Below the pieces are notes generated by a model, which saw only the letters and a program-made list of their open reading frames with translations, was not told where the DNA came from and ran no database searches. From Ricordea florida (Eukaryota > Cnidaria > Anthozoa > Corallimorpharia > Ricordeidae), in contig OX453275.1 in NCBI GenBank assembly GCA_949710005.1, positions 3,760,973-3,824,972 of the forward strand: DNA of 64,000 nucleotides, read 5' to 3'. The position numbers and the translations under genes are program-made. This document shows, piece by piece, positions 26,021-41,000 of the stretch (position 1 is the stretch's first letter; each line of letters begins with the position of its first letter).

Positions 26021-29000
26021 TCAAAATATGCCCTCAAACGCTTCCGACTTTTGACCCTCTTGGACAACAGCAACTGGGACAAATGGGTGCTTTGTGTTCA
26101 TCAAATAGTTCTGTTGAAAAAGCAAAACAGACATTGTCATGTTTAACCCAATATTTCACTAATCTACACAATCTTAATCCTAACGAATCTTTAAATTGCA
26201 GAGGGTTCTTTTGCCACTATTACTTAAACATGTTTCCTAACCAGTCAAATATATACTGAAAAAGAATGTAATGAGGCCCTGTTAGGGGTAAATTCGGATA
26301 AGCGACATGGCCTTGGAACGGCGACACGAATGAGCTGAAATGACGACGAACGACGAGCCGTTCACGCGAAATTACGACAGCGACCTGCGAACCTTCCGAA
26401 ATTGCGACGTGAAAAGGTTTGAAACTCAAACGGGCGACATTAAGAACCCCCCCCCCCCCACCTAACAGGGCCTCTGTAATTGTATATTTGACCAGACCCT
26501 CGCAATATTTACATAATATTTTCTTAGTTGATTTTAGCCTGAACTCTGGACTATGCAAATTACTGGTACGATGCTTTAGCACTACGATTTGCTTTTGCAC
26601 TGCGGAATAATTTAGTATTTGACGGTTGCAATCTTACACAACTGTAAAACGAGCAGGATGGAACAGTATTTTCAAACCTGAGAACTATTGAATACCAGTG
26701 TGATGCTTTCACAGCCAGAAACACCAACAAATGTTTAGTTTTAGATTTGTGACTGGTTAAAGAATATCGCGCACTGACTCAACCATCAGAATTACATTTC
26801 AACGTTATTATTATGACTAGCTCCCACAGGTGCAATTTATCACATTTTGGGCCGAAAACATTTGTCTCCTTTGAGTTCTGGTTGGTTCACTGCCATGTGG
26901 GTGACATTTTCATTTAAAATTTGAAGACATGAATGCAACAAAAGTGCAAGTACTGGTAAGAACGTGGTCTAGATGTATCTGTGAATCAATTAATTAATGA
27001 ATTGAATTTGTATAGCGCACATTTTCATATGAATATGTTCAAAGGCGCTTTACACTTCTATTGGGTGAGATCGGACGTTAGCATGTAAAGGCGCCTCTGG
27101 CTGACGCTATCAGTCCATATATAATCTCACCCACCCACCCAACCCATGCATGAATTGTCAGATGAAACCAGACGTAGAAATAGACCACCACACCGGGAAC
27201 TACGTCCCCTACTCTTTTCGAACAGTGTGTGGGTTCTTTAACGTCCCACAGATTACTAGGAACAAATGTTGTGAGACGGGTCCTACGGTTTATGGTCCTT
27301 ATCCGAGAAGACTAGAAAGTCTAACCATTTACAGATGTCATTACAAAGGCAGCACTTTCTCCTTAGTTATTTTAAGACCCTGACTGTTGGTCCGGCCAGG
27401 GATTGAACCCGCAACCTCTCGCACGGTAGTCCGGTGCTCTACCAACTGAGCTAACAGATAAACTCACTTTTAAAATTAATCTTGAATCAAGTCTGCTTGG
27501 TAATGTGACTTACATGAGCCCGCTCCATTCCCTTCTTCTTTTCGTCAACACTTGCCTCCTTTCCAATCCAAACAAAGGCTGCTTTGCCAGTATCCAAAAT
27601 GAACACTACCACAAAAAATTAAAGAGTCTATTTTAAGCATTAACACTGTAGAACACTAACGCATGAGCTCAGATGTTTCTGTTTGGAAATTATGGCCCCA
27701 CTGCAGAAGTCCTCCCAATTTCAGCTTGATAAGTCTTAGTGTCTAGATAAACACACGTCTCATGTTGCCATTCACTTAAAGTTGCAATACCTATGTAAAA
27801 GTGAATGTGTGAGTTACATTCAACAAATAAAGAAGCCTCCACTGTGCCTTGCTCTGTTGTAAAGCACGCAGGTGACAAGAGCACAAAAGTATTGTAAGGG
27901 GAATCATGAACCGCAAGCATCAGTTTCTCCCCAGCCTGTGCTCACTCATGAAATATTCTTCAGCGCTCACAAGAGAAATTTTGAATCTCTGTGCAGCTAA
28001 AGAAATTATAACAATCCTCTATGTACATGCAAAGTAGAATTAACAGTTTATTTCTCAATCACAGCATATAATTATTATTGTTATTGAAACAGATGAATCA
28101 GACTTGCATGTTACATTATTTTGGTTTCAATAGATGGTACTGTCCATCCAGTGGTGGAAAAGAAAAGACAGCTTACAAAATTCACTAGCAACTAGCAAGT
28201 CACCGCAGAAAGCTTCAGTCATGTCTTAATGTTAGAATAAGTACTCAGGTGATTATACAAAATCACGCTCGGATTATCAGCCGATAATCATCTTGACGAA
28301 CAAAATGGCTGCCAGTCATTCGCGTGCTTTTGATGAAATAAATCTTCGTGTTGTACAATGCTTTTTCTTTTCTTTTTTTTGAAATAATTACCTGTGTATT
28401 TATACTAAAAAATTATTCACCTCAGGCTCAGTGATTATCGGTGAATATTCACTGATAATCACTTGGCCTTCAGCAAATAATAATCACGTAATGGTCCGCG
28501 TAAGAACTAGGCAAAAGAACAATAGGCTAGTGCAATAGCTCTAACTTTTGATTGGCGCATAGAACAATGCTAATATTTGACCGTGAGGTAGACAGGAGGG
28601 ACCTGGGGAAAACTAAGGAGAAAAATGTTGTTTATGTCGGGTTTTTCATTGTTTTCTTGGCGATTTTTGGCCGCCCACCAATCAGATTCGTCGATTTAAT
28701 TGATATTAACAATTAAGAGTTCACACTTTTTAATCGATTTTGCGTTTGACCTGCCTAGTTCTTACGCGGACCATTACTTTAAAACAACAACAAATTTAGT
28801 TCTAGTTACTAAATTATTTACAGCCGGGCGGGCACGCATGTAGCTATTGCTAATCTTGGCAGACCCGTTTATTTAGTTAACACAGAATTTCTATTTGCAT
28901 TTTTGTATGCGTTTATTTACAAGTGAAAATAGTATGTAAAGAAGAGAAAGAACTGATTTACGATATAAAAGTTTATGGGAAGGTTAATATCAGTTTAAGC

Positions 29001-32000
29001 GGCTTTGGATGCTGAGGATTCTACTCTAGAAATAATTTTATGTCAATAAATGATTCTTCATCATCACGATTACTGAGCAGTATAACTTGAATTCTTTTTT
29101 TGAATGAAGATTTCTGTAGTTGTCTCAGAGAGCATGGTATCTCATTCCAAAGTTTTGCTCCTGTTCTCGAAAAAGCATTTTTTGTTCCTTGAGTCTTGAC
29201 CGTTATATGTAAAAAATGTTTGAGGCAGAGGAGCGAGTGTTGTTGGAGTGGATGTTGGATGTGTTTGTGAAAAGGTTTCATATGTGAGGTGGTGTTGAAG
29301 CATTTCTAACGTCATACATTAATTCAGATAAAATTTTATAATAGAAGAAATTTAGCGGAAAGATCTAGAGGTCAGCATTAATAAACAGCGTTTAAACTCG
29401 TATTTCTTGGCAAAGTACATGAAACGCAGTATGCTTTTACGTGGTATCAAGATTTTGTCTAGATACGTTTTATAAGCCTGACCCCAGACAAATAATCCAT
29501 ATATTATATAAGGAATATTAAAGACTGAATATCCAAGAGTGTACATAGAGGTACACAGGGTCTTAACTTTGCAATTAGACCTTATGTCACCTACAGTTTT
29601 ATTTTGAAAGTGACATGTTCAATATCGTTTTCCAAGACAGGTTATAATCAATCAATACTCCAAGATATTTACATAATCTTTGCAATCCGTGGGGACTTCC
29701 TTCTTTCTTTCGCTGTCAAATATGCTTATTAAGGGCTGAAATGAGGGCCGAAAAATGACAAAATTTAATTTATTTGTTACGAGTTAATTTGTTTGAAGTT
29801 AGCCAGACACACAGTTTATTTTTAAAATCAGTATCGTCGTGCACGAGCTCTTAGGGTGGGCGTCTTCCACATTTATCAACTCGTTTTCTTTTTCCTTTTT
29901 TTTTGTATTGTGAATTGTATATCGCACAATGTATGGTTTAGGTTATTTGTTATTCCGTGTACTTATTTTAAAAAGTAAAAGAAAATAAAATTATAAAAAG
30001 ACTTTTTCTAAAGATTTAAGATGTTTTAATTGTTATCATCAAGTAAATATTACTCATCCATACATTTTACAAGACATATCTGTTCCTAATTTGGTATAAG
30101 GGACTGTTCATTTTTTATGAGGGTTAAAAATTGCATGAGCCCCCTTAACTTGCCAATTATTGTAACATGCCCCCCCCCACCCCTTGAAGCAACGATTTCA
30201 TTGATGGGCTTCTGTTAAAACATTATACCATTTTGAAGTATTGCAAAAATATTTCTGGTGACCCTCCATTTCCTATTTTTTTGGGATGCCCCCCCCCCCT
30301 TGAAAGCCGTTTCTTTTCGCATGGCCTCCCCAAATCCCAACAGCCCCCCCTTCCTTGTAAAAAATGAACGGTCCCTAAGCCAACAGAAAACCCTACCATC
30401 TTGGCTTTCCAACTTGTCTTTGGAAAACCCGTCAACATCAGTGAACTTAAGTTCTCCACTTTCATCGCTCAGTTTTTTCATACAGGGCTCAAAGTCTGCA
30501 TCTTCCTTTTCCTACAAAAAAAATTGTGTTCTCACTTAAAGCTGATCAACCCCAAGTACAATACTTACTATGCCCACATGTGTTGAAACTACAAACTGTC
30601 ACTGCACTCAGCATAACAAGAGAACATAAACTACCCTTGGTTTTTCTGGGGAATTAAGCTGTGGGCACTACTGGGTTGCCTGTGGCAGCCTAGTCTTAAA
30701 ATGTATCACATTATGGTTTTTTTCTCTGTCTATTCAAATCCAAAACAGCAATTCAATTTTTACTTCACCCAAGTTTTAAACATTTGACTATATACAATAA
30801 AATTCATAGCCAGATTGTGAATTATACCCAAAAACATTATAAGTCAGATGGCAGGTTCAGCTGTTCACTTATCAGAAGACAGGTATTTTACACTTATCAC
30901 TGTATCAAATTAAATTTTCTCTTGACATGAAACAATTTAGTTTGAGGCTCACACCTAAATACCAGTCAGCTTGTGGAAAGTTGTAAGCTTGATATTCTAT
31001 CTGGGCGGCCTTTTGTAATGGATTCCTTTAGGATGCATTCAAATATTTCAATAATATTGGAAACGCTATGTAGATGACACAATCACCATCATAAAATGTA
31101 ACAACGTGGACAATTTCCTGGATCAACTCAAGCAACAGCACCCGTCCATCCTCTTCACCATGGAAACTGTGAACGACAACATGACTGCTTTCCTTGATTC
31201 ACTAGTGACTAGGGAACCAGACGGCAGAATCCACACCACCGTCTACAGGAAGCCCACGCACACCGACCAGTACCTAGCGTATGATTCACACCATCCACAA
31301 TCAGTGAAACGCGGTATTGTTAAGAGCCTAAACGACCGGGACAAACGTATCATCACTAAACAATCGGGAACAGTACAGGAGAAGACACATCTATTCCCAG
31401 TTCTCATCGCTAATGGTTATCCCCCTTCTTTCTTGCAGAAAGTGACCAAAACCAAAAATGCAGCACCAAGAAAGGCAACCACAACAGAGTTAAAGTCCAC
31501 CACGGTGCTGCCCTACATTAAAGGAGTCTCAGAGACCCTCTGCCGCAGCCTACAACAAGGAGGCATTTGGACCATCTTCAAGTCTGACACGACACTAAGA
31601 TCACAACTAGTCAGACCAAAAGATCCTGCTGACCCCAGCAAGCAAGATGGCGTAGTCTACAAAATACCATGCGAAAGCGGTAAAGTATACATTGGAGAAA
31701 CAGGACAAACTATGCAAGAAAGAATAAAAGAACACGACAGAGACATCCGCCTCACTCAAACTAAAAAATCTGCTGTTTCACAACATGCCAATGAAACCGG
31801 ACACAAGCCGCTTTGGAAAGAAGTTAAGTTTATTGATTGTGATAACCACTGGTACACGAGGAAGGTGAAAGAGGCAATTCACATAAGACTGCACCCTAAT
31901 AAAATCAACAGGGATAACGGAATTGAAATTCCAGAAGGGTGGATGCCAACAATCAAAAAACACAACAACAAACACGCAACACAGCAAGGAGGAACAATAG

Positions 32001-35000
32001 CAGAATCTAAACGCACCAATCAGAGCAGACCACACAGCTACATAATGGTGAGCCGGAATCAGTCGACAAAATCGCCTGCAGAAGACTAGCACTAAGCAGT
32101 TGAAACATCACAATCAACATCCAGTAACCACATCGTGTGACAAAAGAAGAATTTATATTATCACATTTTCCACGGTGAACAACAACCCATTCCTTAACAC
32201 TACTAACACCCTAAGTAATGCTCACATCATCGTCATCTTGCGAAGGATCACCAGATGGAAGTCTACTAACAATTGAGGATGTTTCATCTGCAGGGTTATC
32301 AACCAAAGAAAACATGAATGATAAGTAGTTAATTTAACATGAGTATGAAATAAGTTATTTTGACTAACAAAACACAGATCACCTAAAACCTAAAATCCTG
32401 GGGAAAATCCTTGGGAAAACTAGGACATGTTATAATACCTTGACTAATAAACCTTCCCCTATTCCCCTTTGCTATATTGATTTCACATTCAAACGATTGC
32501 AGCAATATAATCTCAGTGTATCAAACAACATTGCACATGGGGTAGAGGGGCACAGTAAGAAAAATGTTCACATGCTATCTTTGAAAGTGTTCAGCATCTT
32601 TGATTTACAAAAAAGCCTGACATAAGGTAATTCGTGCATTGTGAAATTCAGGTACAGTACTATGGGACAAGGGGTTCACTGGACTGAAATTGCGAAGGCA
32701 CTTTGTTCTCAAAATAAAAATTGTCGGGAATCAGCTTCTTACCAATTACTTCTACTTCTACCTTTCCTCCTCTTTCAGACTGAAGGGTAAACAAGAATCA
32801 TCAGCAACTGATAGTTATAAACAATATATTTGAGCAGCCTATATTAGCTTCTACCCTGTCTGAAGAAGTGGGAAAAAATGACTCTGGTTCTGTGGCTACA
32901 TTTGGGCTCAACAGTTTAACCACCAATGCATTTTCAGGTATGATTTAAACAGATCTGACAGATAAAGAATGCTTTGCTATAAATACAAACAGCTGCATTT
33001 AAAATCATAACTTAGGTAGAGGTGACTCCTCCCATGGGTTGGATATGACAGGCATTCACACTAACCTTCAACAACTGAACGTACTGTACAGCCTCAAACC
33101 TCTCATCTTTATCAGAATTGCTGCCATTGACCTTGAGGAAATCAATATTACAAAAATGATTAGGGCTAATCTGCACTCAGAAAAAAAACTAGTTTCAAGG
33201 TTTGCAAAGTAGTTCTTGTCTAGAATTAAAAGAGTATTCTTGGCTCAACATTTTTTGTAAATAGATAAGAAATTTGTATTTTACTTTGTAGCTTTTGAGA
33301 TTTAAGACACTTTTCCAGGTATACTAGAAAATGAGACTGCAGCTACTGTACATCTATTAGCTTCCAGGAATAAGGGATCATGTTTCCTTAGTCTCCTGTC
33401 AGGTTTATGCAATAGATAATTACTGAGGCCAGCAGCATAATTGGATTTAGTATAAATACTCAGGTGATTATACAAAACCGCGCGCTCTGATTGGTTCGCT
33501 ATCTCGGATTATTGGCCGATAATCACCTCGACGAACAAAATGGCTGCCAGTCGTTCGTGCGCTTTTGATGAAATAGAACTTTTTCTCGTTGTAAAATGCT
33601 TTTCTCTTCTTTTTTGAAATAATCACCTGTGTATTTATACTAAAACAATTATTCGCCTTCGGCGAATAATTGTTAAATAATGCAGACAGCTGAGGCAGCA
33701 GGCCGAAGCTGTCTGCATTATATCCAATAAGGCTGTGAGTCGAAATAATTATTTATTTTAATCTCCAATCATCATCCAAGCCCATTGTTTTCTGTCTGCT
33801 ATTATATCACCGAATGTTACCGTCCTTTTGTATTTTTGTGGAAAACAATAAATCAAACAATTCATGGCATTCAATGGATGTTTTTATTCAAGGTGATGGC
33901 TACATAAGCTATTGTTTTCTTGGGTATCACATGACATGCAGGTGTGAAAAATGCAACCAGAAACCAGTTATTGACTGTTTGTTTGTCAAGGTAGATGCAA
34001 TTTGCATACTGCTTGACAAACACAGTTATTTCTGAAAGTCAACTCATTGTCGTTTGGAATGATGATGGAAAGCTGCTCGGAAAGCAATTCTGAGGAAGAA
34101 TTTTTTCTTATGCAGTCAACATTTACTGTTAAGTCAGATGAATAAGATGGTAAGTACTTACTTTCAGTTGCTGCAGTTCTTTTGGTTTTGCATGGTTGTG
34201 TGTAACCTGACGTAATTGTTGTACAGGAATGGGTGTGTCGATTGGTGAGGGGGACAGAAAATGCTGAAATTTCTTTGTATTAAAAATACTTTTTGTGGTG
34301 TTTTTGGTTGTTTCTAGTCAGTTAAAATATGGGGGAAGTTCTTCACCAGTGGATATATGCAATTAAAGCATGCAGCATTATTAAAACTAAAACATGCAGC
34401 ATTATTTTTAATAATGCAGCTTGTTTTAGGTTGTTGTCTGCATGTTTTAATAATGCTGCGTGTCGATTTAGCATGTGTAAGATTACCCCTGATAATTTCC
34501 CTGTCACCAAAAAAGACCTCTCAGCACTCTATGATATATGCAGACAGACAACAATGGGTTTGGATGACGATCAGTAATTATAAAAGGGTTAACTGGTACA
34601 CTATGTTGGGTGCAGTTAGTGAGCCCTATTTAATAAACACTTACTGACATTCTGTTGACCAATAAACCCAACGTTATAGGAATTTCAGATCAATTGCAAT
34701 TAGGCTTGAGCAGTTATAAATCAACTTTTAACTGCAAAAAATAAACTCACTCATTGATAGAACTGCTTCTACAAGATACTTCTCTGCCAGAAGCAGGCTA
34801 AATTTGATGTTTAAACCTACCTGGTAAATGTGCAAGCCCATGTCGATAATGTAGACATTATCAGCAGTTACACTTTCCTTGCAGTATGTTACTTCAGTCA
34901 TCTTTACTTGGTTTTTCCCCTAGCAATATAGTGTTATGTTTATAACATTTTTAACTTAATAATAATATTACACAGTCAGCTTCTGTTAGCTTGAACCTTC

Positions 35001-38000
35001 AAATGAAATTGAAAAAGGTTCAAGTTTGAGTAATCAGGAGTTGAGAACAAATGACAAATAAAGGAAGTTAAACAGCAATGCATTATGACAAGATTCACTG
35101 CAAAGCATACACTTAGCCAGCAGAATCTGAATGATGCAATTTGTTTAATACAAAAAAGGGCATGGATTAAAGGCCACTTCAAAACAGACAAAGTGTTTTT
35201 TTCCACAATAAACTGTTGTTTTCTCATGCATCAACAAACATGGTTTGAGTTAAAGTGGATAAATTAAATTATGTTGAAAGTGACCTAAAGGGGAATGAAC
35301 ATTGTTTCAAGAACGTAGGTGGTTTGAGTTATTGAGGGTTTGAGTTACCAACTGAAGGTAAAATTACAGTAAATGATGGAAATCCAGGGGAAATTGACAG
35401 TGGTTTGAGTTAGCACTAGGTTTGAGTTAGAGAGGGCATAAGTTATCAGGAGTTGACTGTATGCTGCAACTATAAATATCATGTATGGAATAATCAGTGG
35501 CAAAATATCAATTTACCATACTGAGTTATATCCACTCTCCAATTAAAGGGTAAAGAAATACAGGATAAAACATGAAAGCTTCGAAATACAAAATTTCTCT
35601 TTGAATGTTGAAAAATATTTCATGAGTGAGAGCAGCGAACAAGTGAAAGGTTTACAACATGAGAATTAAGAGAAATGTATCTCCAAGCAGACATATAATG
35701 TTCTCTGTATTCTATATAGCACAAATGAAATACCTAGCCATTTCAGTTTTGTAGTTCTAAGGTCGAATTTATTGTGACCATAGCAACAGTGTTAGTACGT
35801 ATAATCAAATGGTGGTGCATGAACTTATTCCCTTATTTCACAAGTATACCATTTCCCAGGGGGGGTACTTGGGTTAATGTTTGTTGGGTATGTGCCGCTG
35901 GCTTCTCAGAGCCCCCACCCCATTTTAGTTTTTTTTTGGCCAATTATAGACCCCATCTTAGTCACTTTTTGGAAAATGTAATTTTTGTAATCCCAACTTA
36001 GTCACTTTCTATTTGTCAATCCTTTAAAAAGCTGGGTTTACCCCAAAAATTCGAAAATTTGCGACCCCATTCTAGTAACTCTATTGAAAATGGGACCCCA
36101 TTATAGTCACTGCAGTTGTGAAAATGCGACCCCATCCAGCGGCACATCCCCATTAGGCTCCTGTAAGGGAGTACACCCCCGGGACCATTTCATCACCTAC
36201 TAAAATCATGGGTAGGGGGGGTTGCCATAACAACATTGTAATTTCACATGTGAAATTATAAAGTTACGCTGAAATTTTTTGCGCCAAAATTTAGGAGTAC
36301 CGTAATTTGTCAACCATTATATTTTTAACATAAATTGTTATTTTCATGTGTGAAGATATCATGCTTTTGCACAAAAATTCATCTGGTATTTCACTGTTTT
36401 TTTTTTATGTAATAAAGAACCATACAAAAATACTGCATGTATCTGTGTTCTATGAAACAAGTGCAATATCTGTTGCAATAAATATACTGGTGTATACAAA
36501 ACAAAAATGCCTTGTCTTTGAGGCTCAGTCATTCACAAAAAAGAAATCTTACCATGTCATCAAACTTTAACAATCGTGATTTGTACTCTTCAGGTTTAAC
36601 GCTTCTGAAGCCAGAATCAGCCCTATAGAAGGAAATTAAACCATGGTAATATCAGGCTACTATTAAACAAGCTGTAGAAGTGAATAGTGTTGGCAGCCCC
36701 TCTTCATTTACACATTACATGATAAGCAGTCACAGGTCCAGGCAAAAATTATGGTTTGTAATGATGATGCAAAACTGTGCATTCTTTGACATGCTGTTCA
36801 CTTAAAAAACAAATTGAATCCTAGCCTGGGCTGCCACAGGCAATTAACCCTGCATGGCCAGTAATATTGATATTTGCACATGACTTGTATAGGCTATACA
36901 CATGAAAAGGTTACACTTGGGTACGTGTTTTGCTAATTTTTCCCTAACCAGGTAATTTTCAGTTATACCAAACTATACAAGGTAAATCCCTTATAGAAAG
37001 TACCTAAGAAAAAACTACCCATTTAAAAATAAATAGTATAAACCAATGAAGCAATCTCAGTTAAGCAAACACGACATTGACACTGAGGATTACACAATCA
37101 TGGGAAAAATCTAATTGTTGAAGTAATTTGTTTTTAAGACTTATGAAGAGAGATTTACCTAACTTTATTTTGCAAATGCAGTTTCAATGATATCTTCATT
37201 TGCCCTTGACCCTATTCAACATTTTATCGTGGACATGTTATGCTTAATTCTCATAAACAGCTCTGAAGCGAGAATCAACGGCCACCATTTTCATTTTGCC
37301 TTGACACCATTTTCTTTAATGTTGAACCAAAACTGTTTGGTGCAAGGATTATCCAGAAGCCCCAGCATTATTCACCTCCAAGGGGGTGGATAGTGTTGAA
37401 TATCCTGAGGTGAGAAGCCAATCAGATTGCTTAAAATGCCAAGTTTCCTGAGTGGGTATATATACTAATTTTTGTTATTCTAGATAAATCCACTAATAGG
37501 CCTTTTGCAAAGTGGTTTCAGACTGGAAATTTTCAGAGAAATAATAACAGACTGCTACTAAGTATTGAAAAATTTAAAAAATTAAACAACCACATGTCTA
37601 ATACTTTACCCACAGTTATAACGCATATCTAACTGGTACTTTGTTCACAATAAATTAATAAATTATAGTAAATTAACTATCAATACAATTAATGATGTCA
37701 CACGTACCCTCCTTTCATTGTAGTCAGGATTTTAAAGTAACTCTTGAAAAGTTCAGACTCATAACCCATCACTTCGCGATGCTGAATGGGCTTGTCTTTG
37801 AGCTGGAGAAAGCAAATGGACATAATTTATATTTACTTGTTATTTATTTTCACTTAACTTCTGAGAGCACATGTAATAGGGACAGCCAGAATCCTTCATA
37901 CAGTCTTAAGACAGCTGAGAAGGCACTAACAAATTTATACATACAATCACCAGCTACTTCATGTTTGCACTAGCTGCAGTTCATCTGGTTATTGCTTTTC

Positions 38001-41000
38001 CAAAAAACAAAATGAGTAATTTTGAAACAGTACCATACTAACACTTCCTACTGTACCATGCACTCTCCTACACTCTACTGCTAATGAAAACCTTTTTAAC
38101 AAACCAGTGTTACAAAACAGTGTTACAATTTATGATCAATTGCATCTACCCTTAAACACAGTCGCACAAATCACATTTCGAAGTGACGTCAAACATCAAC
38201 ATTCTAAGTGTCAAAATTTTAAGGTTTCCTGCATAAATTGTGAAGCGTTTATATTTCTCGATGGGATATGTTTTCAGTCAAAAAGTTTAGAAGTTATCAA
38301 AATGGCATCCCACATTCAAATGATTCACAAAATCAAGTGAGAACTTGTGCAGTATTATTCTTCCACAGAAGCTGAGGAAGATTTTGTATCAGCACAGCTA
38401 CACTTTCAACTATCATCAAGCAGTACCATGTCACTGACTGGAAGCATGATTCACAAAATGTTGAGTGACATATGAGCAACTCCAAAATGCACTTTCCACA
38501 GGGATAAAAATTAACTCCAGTGCTTGGTGGCCAGCCAGGCCAGTTTCCTTAAATTTTTAGTGCACCATCCCAAAATGAAGTAGCCCATCTTTTTTTTTTC
38601 AAAATCATTGTTTCAAGAAAGAAATCAAAAGAAGTGTCTATAGAATCACAATGGTGTCTATATGTTGTGAATGTGGATCACTCATGACATCACTGTTAAA
38701 AACTATCTCCCTAACCCTTTAAACCCCGATAGTGTCTATAGATTTTACTCTAGCCAGACGATTCTACTCATCACAGGGAGACCCCTCGGGGCTTAAAGGG
38801 TTAAAACGGCTCGGAATTTCCACTTCAGAACTAGAAATTCACTAAAACGGACAATCTTAGAGTCCAGGCAATAAAAAAAAAGAAGAGAAAGGTAGTCCAA
38901 TTAAACTACATATTGAGTTATATTTTTAACTTTGTACTTTGCATAATTTACATAATAGCAAATTCTTAAAATTCTGTAGCATAGTTGCACATCGGGCGTT
39001 TAAACCATAACTTTTGGTAGCCCTGGTAAGTTCTAACCCACCACTGGCAACCGTGCGACCACCAAATTTTAGCCCAGTTTTCAACACTATTCTGTTAGAG
39101 ACCATGGTGGAAACAGGAAGTTCATCCTCTCCAAAAAAAAATATGCAATAAATTGGCAGTTTATGCCCTCAGGAATTCCTGATAAAATGCTTTCTGTTAA
39201 ATATTTAACACTTGAGCAGAAACCATTACTTCATAACTAGTGGCATAAATCAACAAGCCTTCATCCACTTCTGCAAGGAACTCTTCAATACTTTTTGAAT
39301 TTTCAGCTAACCATAATGAATTGTGATTTTGCACAGTTCTAACATGGGTGAGTAGAAATGAGCGAGCCACAAAAGCATTTACTATAAAGAAGTATAAAAG
39401 TAGCCAATATAAAGTACAAAAATAATTGGCATGTACTACACTGACGGTTGAAGTCGTGTGAGAACATGTTTTGTGTGCATGCCTTCAAACGTAGATGCAA
39501 TCAATGGTAAGAGAGGTAAGTAAGCTTGACAAATGAACTAGAAAAATTTGATGCAGGCCTTCGATTCTTTAAGCATCGTCAGAATCTGATGTTAATTATG
39601 TATAAAGAATTTTAGAGTTAAACCTGAAATTTTCAAAACAGATTCAGTCCTGTACTTTGTCAAAGTCAACTTTCTTTTCTGGTGAGGTGCAAAATAGCGC
39701 AGCCACCATGTTGGAGGCACTGGAGGTTTCTCAGGCTAGTCAAAATGGTGTGACAATCAGCTGATTTCTTGTCGGCAAGTTTAAATTGCACAATGGTGAA
39801 CTACTGCCACATGTTAGGCTGTACAAACAAGTCAGACAGGGAAAAAGACTGCCAATATTATAGATTACCGGCCATTATTGAAAATGAAGGAGATGAAACG
39901 CAAAAATTATCGTGCAAAAGACGTCGAGTTTGGCTTGCAAGCTTGTATCAAAACTTTGCAAACAAGAACTTAAAAATGTACGGCTTTGCTCTGACCACCT
40001 CATTTCAGTTGGGGCTCTTCAACCATTCCTTTTAGCTTTAACTAAAGTACTTGATCTATATTCCTTCGCTGACCGTAACGACAAGGCAATTTTAGTTAAA
40101 TTCCATACGCAATGACACATGCTTGTGTGACATGTTTTATTTCTAAAGCATGGAGAGGAAGGGTTAGTGATAAGCATATAACTGAACATTGCAGTTTCTT
40201 AGAACATCTTTTGCCTGGAGACCTAGAGCTTGCAGATAGGGGGTTTGATATCCAGTCATGTGTAGGGAGTGTGTGTGCAGAAGTTAAAATCCCAGCCTTC
40301 ACAAAGGGTTGCAGTTAGCTATCACCAATAGATGTTGAAAACACAAGAAAACTGGCTTGTGTTCGCATCCATGTGGAGAGAGCAATAGGCCTTGTCTGAC
40401 AAAAATACACAATTTTAAGCGCAACTATACCCATAGATTTTTTGGCAAGTAAAGATCATGAAAATGTTAGTACCACTGACAAGATTGCCCATGTTTTCTG
40501 TGCCCTGGCTAGTCTCTGTGAATCAGTAGTGGAGCTCAACTAGATTGCTATAAAAGTCAATGTTTAATGCAATAACACAATTCATCCCAGGAATAGCTAT
40601 AAAAAGATTGGCCATTATAGCCATCTCATGTTCCTGTTCAGAATCACTTAATTACTATATTAAATTAATATGAAATGTTGAAATAAAAGAGTCAGTCTAG
40701 CAGGTATGGTTGCTGGGAATGTCCTTTTTTCATCCTCGATGCTTTAAAACTTGAGGCAGTTTTCTGCAATCAGGGCAGAACTTTGTAGGTTTTAAGGTCT
40801 TCAAGAGTGTATTAGTCTCCTTCGCAGCCGTTGCGTGATGAGCCTAAAAACGGCTGCAAAGGAGACTAAGAGTGTATGGACTTGGCGAAAATACCAAATA
40901 ATTCACTATATCAGGATACAATATGGATGGAAGCAGCTTTTGACTAGCAGAGAACATCTTCATCTTGTAAGGATCGTTGCCATCGATTAAAGATAGTTTT

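Noticed and set aside
26220-26610. Overlapping frames of 63-126 aa on both strands
   Set aside because: They lie over the 26273-26474 MITE with its poly-C run and have no protein character.
27383-27460. tRNA gene
   Set aside because: A and B boxes are present but the acceptor stem does not pair; the body continues for about 400 bp as a SINE.
34329-34647. Frames with repeated CATGCAGCATTATTAAAA blocks
   Set aside because: Short inverted repeats of AATGCTGC/GCAGCATT explain the open stretch; no protein match.
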